Of a DNA stretch of 64,000 nucleotides, positions 47,770 to 56,890 are shown piece by piece. Positions within the stretch are counted from its first letter, which is position 1. Each line of letters opens with the position of its first letter. The position numbers and the translations under genes were made by a program. This stretch comes from Sphingomonas leidyi (lineage in GTDB: Bacteria > Pseudomonadota > Alphaproteobacteria > Sphingomonadales > Sphingomonadaceae). Location: positions 1,426,001-1,490,000 of the forward strand of contig NZ_JAASQV010000001.1 of the NCBI RefSeq assembly GCF_011761945.1, in the 5' to 3' direction. The notes under the pieces are model-generated. The model worked only from the letters and a program-made list of their open reading frames with translations. It was not told the DNA's origin and searched no databases.

Positions 47770-49053
47770 ATGGATTTCACGCTGAGCGAGCGCGAGACCT
47801 ATTTCCGCGACCGGGTGAAGGCGTTCATCGACGCGCGCATCCGGCCCCGCGACGGCGAGTATCGCGCCCAGCAGAAGGAGGGCGATCGCTGGAAGGTGCT
47901 GCCGGTGATCGAGGAAGTGAAGGCCGAGGCCAAGGCTGCGGGCCTGTGGAACTTCTTCATGCCGCCGCATTCGGGCCAGGCCCATGTCGACGACAGCTTC
48001 GAGTTTCGCGGCACGCAGCTGACCAACCTGGAATATGCGCTTTGTGCCGAGGAGATGGGGCGGCTCGGCTGGGCGTCCGAGTGCTTCAACTGCTCGGCCC
48101 CGGACACCGGCAATATGGAAGTCCTCCACCGCTACGGCACGCGGGCGCAGAAGGATCGGTGGCTTGCGCCGCTGATGGAGGGCGATATCCGCTCGGCCTT
48201 TCTGATGACCGAGCCGGCGGTGGCGAGCTCGGATGCGACCAACATCCAGACCAGCATGGTGCGCGACGGCGATCACTATGTGATCAACGGGCGGAAATGG
48301 TGGAGCTCGGGCGTGGGCGACCCGCGGTGCGCCGTCTCGATCGTGATGGGCAAGACCGATACCGGCGCCGCCAAGCACGCCCAGCAGAGCATGATCCTGG
48401 TGCCGATGGATGCCCCGGGCGTGAAGATCGAACGGATGCTTTCGGTTTTCGGGTATGATCATGCGCCGCATGGGCATGGCGAAGTGGTGCTCGAGAATGT
48501 CCGCGTGCCGGCCGAGAACGTGCTGCTCGGCGAAGGGCGCGGCTTCGAGATCGCACAGGGACGGCTCGGGCCGGGGCGGATCCACCATTGCATGCGGACG
48601 ATCGGCGTGGCGGAAGAGGCGATCGAGGCGATGGCCAGGCGGCTCGTCAGCCGCGTGGCCTTTGGCAAGCGCATCTCGGACCATTCGATCTGGGAGCAGC
48701 GCATCGCCCGCGCCCGCATCGACATCGAGATGACGCGGCTGCTCTGCCTGAAGGCGGCGGATATGATGGACAAGGCGGGCAACAAGGCAGCCCAGCTCGA
48801 GATCGCGATGATCAAGGTGCAGGCGCCGCAAATGGCGCTGCAGATCATCGACGACGCGATCCAGGCGCATGGCGGGGCCGGCGTCTCGGGCGATTTCGCG
48901 CTGGCGCACGACTGGGCGGGCATCCGCACGCTGCGCCTGGCGGACGGGCCGGACGAAGTGCATTGCCGGGCGATCGCGCGCAACGAGTTCGGGAAGTATG
49001 CGGACTTCAAGGCGGACCGGGCTTCGTCGGGTGAGATTGGGGTGAGCCGATAA
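47770..49053 (+). CDS. Acyl-CoA dehydrogenase, ACAD10/11-like
   Basis: A 427-residue single-subunit-type dehydrogenase. It has [50 protein letters not shown] and the end motif LADGPDEVH, which marks the ACAD10/11 group. In animals that group is fused to a phosphotransferase and acts on 4-hydroxyacyl-CoA. Here the phosphotransferase is a separate gene, two genes downstream. It is divergent from the tandem TetR. The ATG at 47770 follows GGAGAGGA. Confidence 0.9.
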   Translation: MDFTLSERETYFRDRVKAFIDARIRPRDGEYRAQQKEGDRWKVLPVIEEVKAEAKAAGLWNFFMPPHSGQAHVDDSFEFRGTQLTNLEYALCAEEMGRLGWASECFNCSAPDTGNMEVLHRYGTRAQKDRWLAPLMEGDIRSAFLMTEPAVASSDATNIQTSMVRDGDHYVINGRKWWSSGVGDPRCAVSIVMGKTDTGAAKHAQQSMILVPMDAPGVKIERMLSVFGYDHAPHGHGEVVLENVRVPAENVLLGEGRGFEIAQGRLGPGRIHHCMRTIGVAEEAIEAMARRLVSRVAFGKRISDHSIWEQRIARARIDIEMTRLLCLKAADMMDKAGNKAAQLEIAMIKVQAPQMALQIIDDAIQAHGGAGVSGDFALAHDWAGIRTLRLADGPDEVHCRAIARNEFGKYADFKADRASSGEIGVSR

Positions 49054-49058
49054 TTCGT

Positions 49059-49142
49059 CGTCATCCCCGCGCAGGCGGGGATCTTGAGTCGCTGGCGAGA
49101 CGGAAGAGAAACCCTGGATCCTCGCCTGCGCGGGGATGATGG
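49059..49142. repeat. Family B palindromic repeat, copy B2
   Basis: An 84-base element with the inverted ends CGTCATCCCCGC and GCGGGGATGATGG. It sits between the dehydrogenase stop and the alcohol dehydrogenase start, leaving only 14 bases to that ATG. Confidence 0.82.
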
Positions 49143-49156
49143 TTGAGGGGAGTAGG

Positions 49157-50242
49157 ATGAAGGCTGCAGTCCTCTACGAAGCGGGCAAGCCGCTCGAGAT
49201 CACCGATGTCAACGTGTCCAAGCCGGGCCCGCGCGAAGTGCTGATCCGCACCGCGGCGGTGGGCGTGTGCCGATCGGACCTGCACTTCGTCGACGGCGCC
49301 TTCCCGCATCCGGTGCCGACGGTGCCGGGGCATGAGGCGGCGGGGGTGATCGAGGCGGTCGGCAGCGACGTCGCGCACCTGAAGGTGGGCGATCACGTCA
49401 TCACCTTCTTCACTGCGTTCTGCGGCAGCTGCGAGATGTGCGTGACCGGGCGACCCTCGCTCTGCGTGGATCCCTCCACCCGGCGCCCGGCCGATGCGGA
49501 GCCGCGGCTGTCGCTCGGCGACGGGACCGCGCTGGCGCCGTTCCTCAACCTTTCCGCCTTTGCCGAGCAGATGCTGGTGCACGAAAATGCCTGTGTGGCG
49601 ATCTCGAAGGAGATGCCGCTGGACCGCGCCGCCTTGCTCGGCTGCGCGGTGATCACCGGCGCGGGCTCGGTGTTCAACGACAGCCGGGTGCGCCCCGGCG
49701 AGAGCGTCGCCGTGATCGGTGCGGGCGGCATCGGGCTGGCGGCGATCAACGCAGCGAAGATTGCCGGCGCCGGCATGATCCTGGCGATCGACCCGGTGGC
49801 GGAGAAGCGCGAACTGGCGCTGAAGCTGGGCGCGACGCATGCGCTGGACGCGATGGCCGACGGGCTGGCCAAGGACGTGCTCAAGCGGACCGGCGGCGGC
49901 GTCCATTATGCGATCGAGGCGGTCGGCCGGCCGAACACCGCCGAGCTGGCCTGGAACATCCTGCGCCGCGGCGGCACCGCGACGATCCTGGGGATGATCG
50001 CGCCGGGGCAGAGCGTGAGCCTGTCCGGGCCGACCTTCCTGACCGGCAAGAAGATCCAGGGTTCGCTGCTGGGCAGCACGCGCTTCCCGATCGACATGCC
50101 GCGGCTGGTGCAGATGTATCTCGACGGGCTGCTCGACTTGGACACCATGGTCGCCGAGCGGATCGGGCTGGGCGAGGTGAACGAAGCGCTCGACAAGCTG
50201 CGCAAGGGCGACAGCGTGCGCTCGGTGATCGAATTCGCATGA
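49157..50242 (+). CDS. Zinc-dependent alcohol dehydrogenase
   Basis: A medium-chain dehydrogenase of 361 residues. The catalytic zinc site is in GVCRSDLHF and PGHEAAG, the structural zinc is held by the four Cys of CGSCEMCVTGRPSLC, and the NAD site is VIGAGGIGLAAINAAKIAGA. It should interconvert an alcohol and an aldehyde or ketone with NAD(H). The ATG at 49157 has GGGGAG in front. The next gene's ATG overlaps its stop (ATGA). Confidence 0.92.
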   Translation: MKAAVLYEAGKPLEITDVNVSKPGPREVLIRTAAVGVCRSDLHFVDGAFPHPVPTVPGHEAAGVIEAVGSDVAHLKVGDHVITFFTAFCGSCEMCVTGRPSLCVDPSTRRPADAEPRLSLGDGTALAPFLNLSAFAEQMLVHENACVAISKEMPLDRAALLGCAVITGAGSVFNDSRVRPGESVAVIGAGGIGLAAINAAKIAGAGMILAIDPVAEKRELALKLGATHALDAMADGLAKDVLKRTGGGVHYAIEAVGRPNTAELAWNILRRGGTATILGMIAPGQSVSLSGPTFLTGKKIQGSLLGSTRFPIDMPRLVQMYLDGLLDLDTMVAERIGLGEVNEALDKLRKGDSVRSVIEFA

Positions 50243-51255
50243 GCGACCTGGACGAAGCCCGGCTGGCGGATTGGCTGGCCGCGAATGTCGCCGGGTTCGC
50301 CGGGCCGATCGCGGTGACCAAGTTCCCGGGTGGGCAGAGCAACCCGACCTATCGGATCGATGCCGGCGCGAGCGCCTATGTGCTGCGGCGCAAGCCGTTC
50401 GGGCCGATCCTCCCCTCCGCGCATGCGGTGGAGCGCGAATATGCGCTGATCGCGGCGCTGCACCCGACCGGATTCCCGGTCGCCCGGCCCTATGGGCTCT
50501 GCGAGGATCCCGGGGTGCTCGGCGCCCCCTTCTACATCATGGAGATGGTGGAGGGGCGGACCTTGTGGGACGGCGCGCTGCCCGGCATGGCGCCGGCGGA
50601 GCGGACCGCCCATTACGAAGCGATCGTCGACACGCTCGCGGCGCTGCACGCGGTGGAGTATGAGGCGGTAGGCCTGGGCGGCTATGGCAAGCCGGGCAAT
50701 TATTTCGCGCGGCAGGTCGAGCGCTGGTCGAAACAATATCGGATGAGCCAGACCGACGACCTGCCGGAGGTGGAGCGGCTGATCGAATGGTTGCCGCGCA
50801 CCGTGCCGGAGCAGACGCGCACCAGCATCGTCCATGGCGACTTCCGCATCGACAACATGATCTTCGCGCCCGAGGGGCCAAGGATATCGGCGGTGCTCGA
50901 CTGGGAATTGTCGACGCTGGGCGATCCGCTGGCGGACTTCTCCTATTTCCTGATGAGCTGGGTTACCGAACCGGAGGGCCGATCCGGGGTAAAGGGGCTG
51001 ACCGGCCCCGGGACGGGCATCCCGACGATCGAGCAGGTGGTCGCGCGCTACTGCGCCGCAACGGGGCGCGACGGAGTGCCCGACCTCAACTGGTATTTCG
51101 CCTATAACCTCTTCCGGCTGACCGGCATCGTGCAGGGAATCAAGAAGCGGATGATCGACGGCAACGCCTCCAGCGCCCAGGCGGCGGCGACGGTGGAGCG
51201 GCTTCCCGGCCTGGTGGCGGCTGCATGGCATTTCGCACGGGAGGCGGGGGCTTAG
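50239..51255 (+). CDS. APH-type phosphotransferase, ACAD10/11 kinase-like
   Basis: A 338-residue kinase-fold protein. It has the ATP-grip [13 protein letters not shown], the catalytic HGDFRIDN (His199, Asp201) and the metal-binding [17 protein letters not shown]. This is the signature of the phosphotransferase half of ACAD10/11 and of LvaA-like enzymes, which phosphorylate 4-hydroxyacyl-CoA, rather than of antibiotic kinases. It overlaps the alcohol dehydrogenase stop by four bases and shares the neighbourhood with the ACAD10/11-like dehydrogenase. Confidence 0.87.
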   Translation: MSDLDEARLADWLAANVAGFAGPIAVTKFPGGQSNPTYRIDAGASAYVLRRKPFGPILPSAHAVEREYALIAALHPTGFPVARPYGLCEDPGVLGAPFYIMEMVEGRTLWDGALPGMAPAERTAHYEAIVDTLAALHAVEYEAVGLGGYGKPGNYFARQVERWSKQYRMSQTDDLPEVERLIEWLPRTVPEQTRTSIVHGDFRIDNMIFAPEGPRISAVLDWELSTLGDPLADFSYFLMSWVTEPEGRSGVKGLTGPGTGIPTIEQVVARYCAATGRDGVPDLNWYFAYNLFRLTGIVQGIKKRMIDGNASSAQAAATVERLPGLVAAAWHFAREAGA

Positions 51256-51276
51256 CACCGTCGTCGCACCAAGACG

Positions 51277-51305
51277 CCGTCATCCCCGTCTTCGCAGGGA
51301 CGACG
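51277..51305. repeat. Family B repeat, partial copy B3
   Basis: A single degenerate hairpin beginning CCGTCATCCCC and ending GGGACGACG, about a third of the full element, between the phosphotransferase stop and the first SDR. It could be a decayed copy or a half-element. Confidence 0.6.
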
Positions 51306-51323
51306 AAACACCGGGGAATGGAT

Positions 51324-52091
51324 ATGCGCGGATTGTTCGATCTGACCGGCAAGGTGGCGATCGTCACCGGATCCTCGCGCGGGATCGGCAGGGCATCGGC
51401 GGAGGCGCTGGCCGGGCACGGCGCGAAGGTGGTGATCTCCAGCCGCAGGCAGGATGCGTGCGACGAGGTGGCGGCCGCGCTCAACGCAACGCACGGCGAG
51501 GGAACCGCGCTGGCGGTGGCGGCGAGCATCTCCGACAAGGCGGCGCTCCGGCATCTCGTCGACGAGACCCGGCGGGTATTCGGCCGGATCGACGTGCTGG
51601 TCTGCAACGCGGCGTCCAACCCCTATTACGGGCCGCTCGAGGGGATCGCGGACGAGCAGTTCCGCAAGATCCTCGACAACAACATCCTCTCGAACCACTG
51701 GCTGATCCAGCTCGTGGCGCCGGAGATGCGGGCGCGGCGCGAGGGATCGATCGTCATCGTCTCGTCGATCGGCGGCCTGCGCGGATCGCCGGTGATCGGG
51801 GCGTACAACGTCTCCAAGGCGGCGGACCTGCAGCTGGCGCGCAACTATGCAGTGGAGTTCGGGCCGGACAATGTGCGGGTGAACTGCATCGCGCCGGGCC
51901 TGATCCGGACCGATTTCGCCCGGGCGCTGTGGGAAGATCCCGAGCGGGCCAGCGCGACCAACGCGACCACGCCGCTGCGCCGCATCGGCGAGCCGGAGGA
52001 GATTGCCGGTGCGGTGGTGTATCTGGCAAGCCGGGCCAGCGCGTTCATGACCGGGCAGGTGATGGTGATCGACGGGGGCGTGACGATCTGA
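51324..52091 (+). CDS. Short-chain dehydrogenase/reductase (SDR)
   Basis: A 255-residue classical SDR with the NAD(P) site [10 protein letters not shown], the NAAS motif ([10 protein letters not shown]), the active site Ser in IVSSIGG and Tyr-x3-Lys in AYNVSKAAD, and a C-terminal GQVMVIDGG. It probably oxidises or reduces a hydroxyl or keto group of an acyl-CoA or steroid-like substrate. ATG 51324 is preferred over 51318 because GGGGA is then seven bases away. The following SDR lies 32 bases downstream. Confidence 0.9.
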   Translation: MRGLFDLTGKVAIVTGSSRGIGRASAEALAGHGAKVVISSRRQDACDEVAAALNATHGEGTALAVAASISDKAALRHLVDETRRVFGRIDVLVCNAASNPYYGPLEGIADEQFRKILDNNILSNHWLIQLVAPEMRARREGSIVIVSSIGGLRGSPVIGAYNVSKAADLQLARNYAVEFGPDNVRVNCIAPGLIRTDFARALWEDPERASATNATTPLRRIGEPEEIAGAVVYLASRASAFMTGQVMVIDGGVTI

Positions 52092-52123
52092 TGCGCGCGA
52101 CGTCTGATGGTGGAGAGTTGAAG

Positions 52124-52909
52124 ATGCAGTTCGAAGGCAAGGTTGCGATCGTCACCGGCGCCGGCTCGGGGATCGGGCGGGCGACGGCGCGGGCATTTGC
52201 CGAGGCGGGCGCCCGGGTGGTCGCGGCGGATCTGAGCGCCTCGGTCGACGAGACGGTGGCCGGCCGCGAGGGGATGATCGCGGTGCGCATGGATGCAGGC
52301 GACGAGGCCGATGTCGAGCACCTGGTTGCCACTGCGATCGACGGGTTCGGCGGGCTCGACATCTTCTATGCCAATGCCGGCATCTCGGGCGGTGCCACGG
52401 GCATCTTCGACACGTCGGTGGAGCTGTGGAGCGAAGTGCTGCGCGTGAACCTGATCGGCCCGGCGCTGGCGATCAAGCATGCGGGCCCGCGGATCGTGGA
52501 GCGCGGCGGCGGGGCCATCATCTGCACGGCCAGCGTGGCCGGGCTGCGATCGGGCGCCGGCGGCCCGGCCTATTCGGCGAGCAAGGCCGGCGTGATCAAC
52601 CTGGTCCAGACCGCTGCGCAGCAATTCGCGGGATCGGGCGTGCGGGTGAACGCGATCTGCCCGGGGCTGATCGAGACGGGGATGACGCAGCGCGCGTTCG
52701 ATTATGCGCGCGAGAACGGCAAGGAAGACAAGCTCGGGCGCCTGAACCCGCTGCGCCGCGCCGGCGTGCCGGAAGAGATCGCCCGCGTGGCGCTGTTCCT
52801 GGCGAGCGACGCGGCAAGCTATGTCAACGGCCAGGCCTGGGTAGTGGATGGCGGGCTTTCGTCGAGCCACCCGGTGACGCGGCAGGAATTCGGCAAGCCG
52901 GCCTTCTGA
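52124..52909 (+). CDS. Short-chain dehydrogenase/reductase (SDR)
   Basis: A 261-residue classical SDR. Motifs: [11 protein letters not shown], an acidic residue after the second strand (AADLS, suggesting NAD+ use), NAGI, Ser in CTASVAG, Tyr-x3-Lys in AYSASKAGV, and [10 protein letters not shown]. It is the last gene of the rightward run 47770-52909. GGAGAG before the ATG at 52124 decides the start; an ATG at 52091 overlapping the previous stop is the alternative. Confidence 0.9.
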   Translation: MQFEGKVAIVTGAGSGIGRATARAFAEAGARVVAADLSASVDETVAGREGMIAVRMDAGDEADVEHLVATAIDGFGGLDIFYANAGISGGATGIFDTSVELWSEVLRVNLIGPALAIKHAGPRIVERGGGAIICTASVAGLRSGAGGPAYSASKAGVINLVQTAAQQFAGSGVRVNAICPGLIETGMTQRAFDYARENGKEDKLGRLNPLRRAGVPEEIARVALFLASDAASYVNGQAWVVDGGLSSSHPVTRQEFGKPAF

Positions 52910-52963
52910 TTGACTTGGGGCGGGCCGCTTCGCAATCTCCCGAGCAACAGAGGGAGAGCGGGC

Positions 52964-53683
52964 ATGAACATGAAATGGCTGTTGGCGGCATTCTCACTGA
53001 TATCGGTCGGGCCGGCCTTCGCGCAGCAGGCGGTCGAGGCCACGAGTGCGCAGGAGATCGTGGTGACCGGCTCGCGGCGCGAGGCGGACGATTATTCGGA
53101 TACCATGCCGATCATCACCCTGCGCCGCACGGCCGACTTCGCGGTGCAGGAAGTGCGGGTTGCCGGCGACACGCGCGAGGCGGGCAAGCGCCGCGACGAG
53201 ATCTATGCGATGATCCGGGGCGCGATCGACCTGGCCGGCAGATATGACGTGGAACTGGCGACGGGCGAATATGTCGTCGAGCCGCTGACCGTGGCCAACT
53301 ACCGGAACCTCCCCTTGTCGAACGACGGGCGGCCGGACACCGACAAGACGGTGTTCCTGGTCAAGACGCGCCTCGCGCCCGGTGTCGACGCCAAGACCGC
53401 GCTCGACCGGATTACGCGCTTTCTCAAGGCAGTGCCGAGCGTCGGCCGGGCGGAGATGACCGAAAAGGGGGATCTCACCCTCTCGGTGGTCAATCCCGAC
53501 CAGTATCGCCCGCAGATCATCGGGCTGATCGCAGCGGATGCCGAGGCGACGGCGGCGAAGTTCGGCACGGGCTATGGCGTGGAAGTGCGTGGCCTGGACC
53601 GGCCGGTCGAATGGGCGCGGGCCAGCCTGACCGAGGTGTTCCTGTATCTGCCCAGCGCCTATGTGGTGCGGCCGAAGAACTAG
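52964..53683 (+). CDS. Exported protein with a TonB-box-like N-terminus, no receptor barrel
   Basis: A 239-residue exported protein. The signal peptide ends near AFAQ. The mature N-terminus reads SAQEIVVTGSRR, which looks just like the TonB box and plug start of sphingomonad receptors, but there is no plug or barrel. The remaining 190 residues look like a compact alpha/beta periplasmic domain, possibly SIMPL-like; I am not certain. GGGAG precedes the ATG at 52964. The stop shares CTAG with the convergent phzF-like gene. Confidence 0.72.
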   Translation: MNMKWLLAAFSLISVGPAFAQQAVEATSAQEIVVTGSRREADDYSDTMPIITLRRTADFAVQEVRVAGDTREAGKRRDEIYAMIRGAIDLAGRYDVELATGEYVVEPLTVANYRNLPLSNDGRPDTDKTVFLVKTRLAPGVDAKTALDRITRFLKAVPSVGRAEMTEKGDLTLSVVNPDQYRPQIIGLIAADAEATAAKFGTGYGVEVRGLDRPVEWARASLTEVFLYLPSAYVVRPKN

Positions 53684-54579
53684 AGCGCGACGCTGCCGCT
53701 GAACACCGGCACGCAGCGGCCGGCGACGCTGGCGCGGATGCCCCCGGGCGCACGCCAGGCGCGGACGGCAAGGTTGCTCGGGCGGCCCATCTCCACGCCC
53801 TGGCGGATTTCGAAACGGGCTGTCTCCGCGTCGCCGAGCGACAGCAGCAGGGCGCCGAGCGTGGCGTTGGCGCTGCCGGTCGCGGGGTCCTCCCAGGTGC
53901 CGCTGAGCGGGGAGAACATGCGGGCACGGACGCGATTGCCCTCGCGGGCATAGAGGAAGATCGAGAGGCGCGCGGCGCTGTCGCGCTCCGCATCGGCGAG
54001 ACGCTGATAGGCAGCGATGTCGGGCCGGGCGAGGCCGAGCGCCTCTTCGGTCACTTCGACGAAGACGAAATCCACGCCCAGGCTGGCGCGCGTGGGAACA
54101 TGCGTGGTGGTGACCAGGTCCGCTGTGTCGAGGCCGAGACAGGCAGCGACATCCGCCACCGGAAGCGTGCCGAGCAGCTGGAGCGGCTGGGGCGCATCGA
54201 TTTCGGCACCGAGCGCACGGCCCGCATCGTCGCGCGCGATGCGGACTTTGACCAGCCCGGCGATCTCCTCGAAGCGGAGCGTGTCGCCGGCGTCGGGGCG
54301 CAGGCCCGCAAGGACGAAACCGGTGCCGACATTGGGGTGGCCGGCAAAGGGCATCTCGGCGGTGCGATGGAAGATGCGGACGCGGGCGGAGTGGGCCGGA
54401 TCGGCAGGGGGCAGGACGAAGGTCGTCTCGCTATAGTTCATTTCGGCGGCCAGGGCCTGCATCTCGGCATCGGTCATGCCCCGAGCATCGGTGAACACGG
54501 CGAGCGGATTGCCGCCGAAGCGCGTATCGGTGAACACGTCGAGCGTGACATAGGCGAAGTGGCGCGGGGCGGTTTCCAT
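53680..54579 (-). CDS. PhzF-family protein (isomerase/epimerase-like)
   Basis: A 299-residue protein with the PhzF/DapF-like fold: DVFTDTRFGGNPLAVF at the start, the catalytic Glu in NYSETTFV, HPNVGTGFVL and the late WEDPATGSANATLG. Family members isomerise small acids, and most have nothing to do with phenazines; no other phenazine genes are nearby. It is convergent with the previous gene through overlapping stops. Confidence 0.9.
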   Translation of the reverse strand: METAPRHFAYVTLDVFTDTRFGGNPLAVFTDARGMTDAEMQALAAEMNYSETTFVLPPADPAHSARVRIFHRTAEMPFAGHPNVGTGFVLAGLRPDAGDTLRFEEIAGLVKVRIARDDAGRALGAEIDAPQPLQLLGTLPVADVAACLGLDTADLVTTTHVPTRASLGVDFVFVEVTEEALGLARPDIAAYQRLADAERDSAARLSIFLYAREGNRVRARMFSPLSGTWEDPATGSANATLGALLLSLGDAETARFEIRQGVEMGRPSNLAVRAWRAPGGIRASVAGRCVPVFSGSVAL

Positions 54580-54604
54580 GCTCCGCGATCTAATGCTTCC
54601 TGGC

Positions 54605-55006
54605 TCAGGCGCAATTGGGATCGGCGACGGAATTGCCGGTGGCGCGGAACAGGCCGTCCTTGCCCTGGGCCACTTCGATCGGTTTCACGCTGAAATAGCT
54701 GCCGCCGTTCAGCGCGCGATCGAGGATGCAGAGCTTCATCGCCTTGTCGCGGCGATCGAGGATGCTGACGCGGAAGGTCCAGCTCTTGTCGGCGGCGTCG
54801 AGCACCGCGGCATTGCCGTCACGCACCACGCTGGTGAAGCCATAATCGGCGAAGGTGCGCAGCCCGTCCTTGCGGCGCGGGGCGGTGGAATTGGGGAAGG
54901 AAGTGAGGTCGAGCCGAGCGGCGATCGCCACGGGATCGGCCGCATCGGCGGTCACCAGCGCCAGGTCCTGCGCGACCAGTGCCGCCAGCAGCATGCCGAT
55001 TGCCAT
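54605..55006 (-). CDS. Small exported protein of unknown function
   Basis: I do not recognise this 133-residue protein. A short signal peptide-like start (MAIGMLLAALVAQDLAL) precedes a small domain with two cysteines (KLCILD and the last but one residue in DPNCA). GGGGAG lies nine bases before the ATG at 55006. It is transcribed toward phzF and is divergent from the pentapeptide protein. Confidence 0.65.
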   Translation of the reverse strand: MAIGMLLAALVAQDLALVTADAADPVAIAARLDLTSFPNSTAPRRKDGLRTFADYGFTSVVRDGNAAVLDAADKSWTFRVSILDRRDKAMKLCILDRALNGGSYFSVKPIEVAQGKDGLFRATGNSVADPNCA

Positions 55007-55138
55007 TTCCAAAACTCCCCACCATGGCGCCTCCGCTCCCAACGCCTGGGCGGAAGGAGGCGTTCCGGAGGCGGGCGATCCATATGTTCTTGATACGTTC
55101 GCGTCGGGGCGTTATCCAGGCCGGACGGGAGAAGGGGC

Positions 55139-55873
55139 ATGGCATTGGAGGCAGGCGGCGTGGCGTGTGGCGAAGACCTGTCCGCGCGCGAGTTCGGCGA
55201 CGCCGACCTGGCGGGAATGCGGTTCGAGAACTGCGTGCTGCGCGATGTCCGGCTGACTGGGACCTGCCTGCAGGACGCGCGGTTCCGCGATTGCCGGATC
55301 ATCCGGTGCCGCTTCGCCAATGTCGATCTGCGCGATGCCGATTTCGAGAATTGCAGCTTCGCCGACGATGCCGGGCATGTCGGGGTTCAGTTCGCCTTCT
55401 CGCAGCTCGACCAGGCGCGGTTCGAGCGTTGCGACCTGTCCTTCGCCCGGATCGAGCGATCGAGCCTCCATGCCGGCCAGCTCCGGGGCTGCAACCTGCG
55501 GGGTGCGGTCTTCCAGAAAGTGGATTTCGGCCATGCGCTGGGGCGCCGGCTGGTGAAATGGGCAGGCACGATCGCCGATTGCAATCTGGAACTCGCCGAT
55601 CTGAGCGAGCTGCGCATGCCCGATTGCACGCTGACCGGCTCGCGGCTCCGCGAAGCGCTGCTGTTCGATGCCGAGCTGGAGGGCGCGGACTTGCGTGGCT
55701 GCGATTTCACCAATGCCCAGCTCGCCGGCGCGAAGCTTGCGCGGGCCGATCTGCGCGGGGGAGACCTGGCCGGGATGGTGCTGCGGGAGCTCGGCAGCGT
55801 CGAAGGAATGATGGTCTCCGCCGACCAGCAATTCGCCCTGCTCACGGCGCTGGGCGTCGACGTGCACCCCTAG
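55139..55873 (+). CDS. Pentapeptide repeat protein
   Basis: A 244-residue protein built almost wholly of A(D/N)LxX-type pentapeptides, e.g. FANVDLRDADFENCSF and GADLRGCDFTNAQLAGAKLARADLRGGDL, predicted to form a right-handed quadrilateral beta-helix. Length and continuity recall Qnr/MfpA-like DNA-gyrase-protecting proteins, but that function cannot be assumed from the repeat alone. GAGAAGGGG lies just before the ATG. It is convergent with tesB, six bases away. Confidence 0.88.
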   Translation: MALEAGGVACGEDLSAREFGDADLAGMRFENCVLRDVRLTGTCLQDARFRDCRIIRCRFANVDLRDADFENCSFADDAGHVGVQFAFSQLDQARFERCDLSFARIERSSLHAGQLRGCNLRGAVFQKVDFGHALGRRLVKWAGTIADCNLELADLSELRMPDCTLTGSRLREALLFDAELEGADLRGCDFTNAQLAGAKLARADLRGGDLAGMVLRELGSVEGMMVSADQQFALLTALGVDVHP

Positions 55874-55879
55874 GGGGGC

Positions 55880-56773
55880 TCAGTCCTTGACGCGGACGAG
55901 CCCCTCCTGCGCCACGCTGGCGACGAGGCGGCCGTCGCGGGCATAGATGCGCCCGCGGTTGAAGCCGCGCGCATGGCCGGCCCAGGGGCTGTCGGTAGTG
56001 TAGAGCAGCCATTCGTCGAAGCGGAACGGCTCGTGCAGCCAGACGGCATGATCGAGGCTGGCGGTCTGCACCCCGCCGTTCATCCAGCTGACGCCGTGTG
56101 GCAGCATGCAGGTGCCGAGCAGCGTCATGTCGGTGGCGTAGGTCAGCATCGCGCGGTGGAGCGCGGGATCGTCGGGCAGGGGCGCCACGACGCGGAACCA
56201 GCTGTGCTGGACGGGCGCGCTCTTCACCGGCTTGAACCAGTTGCGCGGGTTGACCGGGCGAATCTCGATCGGCCGTGCGCGCAGGAAGAAGCGGCGGAAC
56301 TTCTCCGGAACCTCGTCGCGGATCGCCTCGCGCAGGTCGCGCTCGGAGACGAGGCTGTCCGGATCGGGTACGTCGGGCATGTCGAACTGATGGTGCAGGC
56401 CGTCGGCGGGCAGCTGGAAGCTCGCGGTCATGTTGAGGATCGGCTGGCCGCCCTGCATCGCGATGATCCGCCGATTGGCGAAGCTGCGCCCGTCGAAATC
56501 GCGCACGACGCGGTAGATGATCGGGTGGTTCTCGTCGCCCGGGCGCATGAAATAGGCGTGGAGCGAATGGGCGAGCTTGTCGTCCTCGACCGAGCGCTGC
56601 GCGGCCTGGAGCGCCTGGGCGACCACCTGGCCGCCGAACACCCGGCCGACGCCGCCGGGCTGGCGGGGCCCGCGATACAGATCGGTGTCGATGCGCTCGA
56701 CGTCGAGCAGCCGGGTAAGCTGGTCGACCAGCGCCTGAGGTTCGGTGGCGCGTTCGGAGATGTCGTCAGCCAT
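55880..56773 (-). CDS. tesB: Acyl-CoA thioesterase II
   Basis: A 297-residue double-hotdog thioesterase. The first half has GRVFGGQVVAQALQAA and SLHAYFMRPGD; the second half has TASLDHAVWLHEPFRFDEWLLY with the conserved Asp-His region, and RGFNRGRIYARDG. It hydrolyses medium- and long-chain acyl-CoA. GGAGGGAAGA before the ATG at 56773 overlaps the edge of repeat B4. Its location inside the dehydrogenase cluster fits a role in releasing CoA from blocked intermediates. Confidence 0.92.
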   Translation of the reverse strand: MADDISERATEPQALVDQLTRLLDVERIDTDLYRGPRQPGGVGRVFGGQVVAQALQAAQRSVEDDKLAHSLHAYFMRPGDENHPIIYRVVRDFDGRSFANRRIIAMQGGQPILNMTASFQLPADGLHHQFDMPDVPDPDSLVSERDLREAIRDEVPEKFRRFFLRARPIEIRPVNPRNWFKPVKSAPVQHSWFRVVAPLPDDPALHRAMLTYATDMTLLGTCMLPHGVSWMNGGVQTASLDHAVWLHEPFRFDEWLLYTTDSPWAGHARGFNRGRIYARDGRLVASVAQEGLVRVKD

Positions 56774-56781
56774 TCTTCCCT

Positions 56782-56866
56782 CCGTCATCCCCGCAAGGGC
56801 GGGAGCGCAGAGTCACGCAGGGCGTCGCTCTGTCGCCCTGGATCCCCGCCTTTGCGGGGATGACGG
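56782..56866. repeat. Family B palindromic repeat, copy B4
   Basis: An 85-base element with ends CCGTCATCCCCGC and GCGGGGATGACGG and two inner hairpins, between tesB and the beta-type dehydrogenase. The rest of the gap is short and GC-rich. Confidence 0.83.
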
Positions 56867-56890
56867 GGAGGGAGGGGGCGTGGGGGGCCA

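Noticed and set aside
50239..51255. Aminoglycoside phosphotransferase (resistance gene)
   Set aside because: The motif set ([17 protein letters not shown]) and the neighbouring ACAD10/11-like dehydrogenase point to the acyl-CoA kinase branch of this fold.
53680..54579. Phenazine biosynthesis
   Set aside because: Only a PhzF-family protein is present. The family is broad, and no phzA-E or phzG partners are in the window.
55139..55873. Quinolone resistance protein of the Qnr type
   Set aside because: Pentapeptide repeats alone do not establish gyrase binding; left as a general pentapeptide protein.
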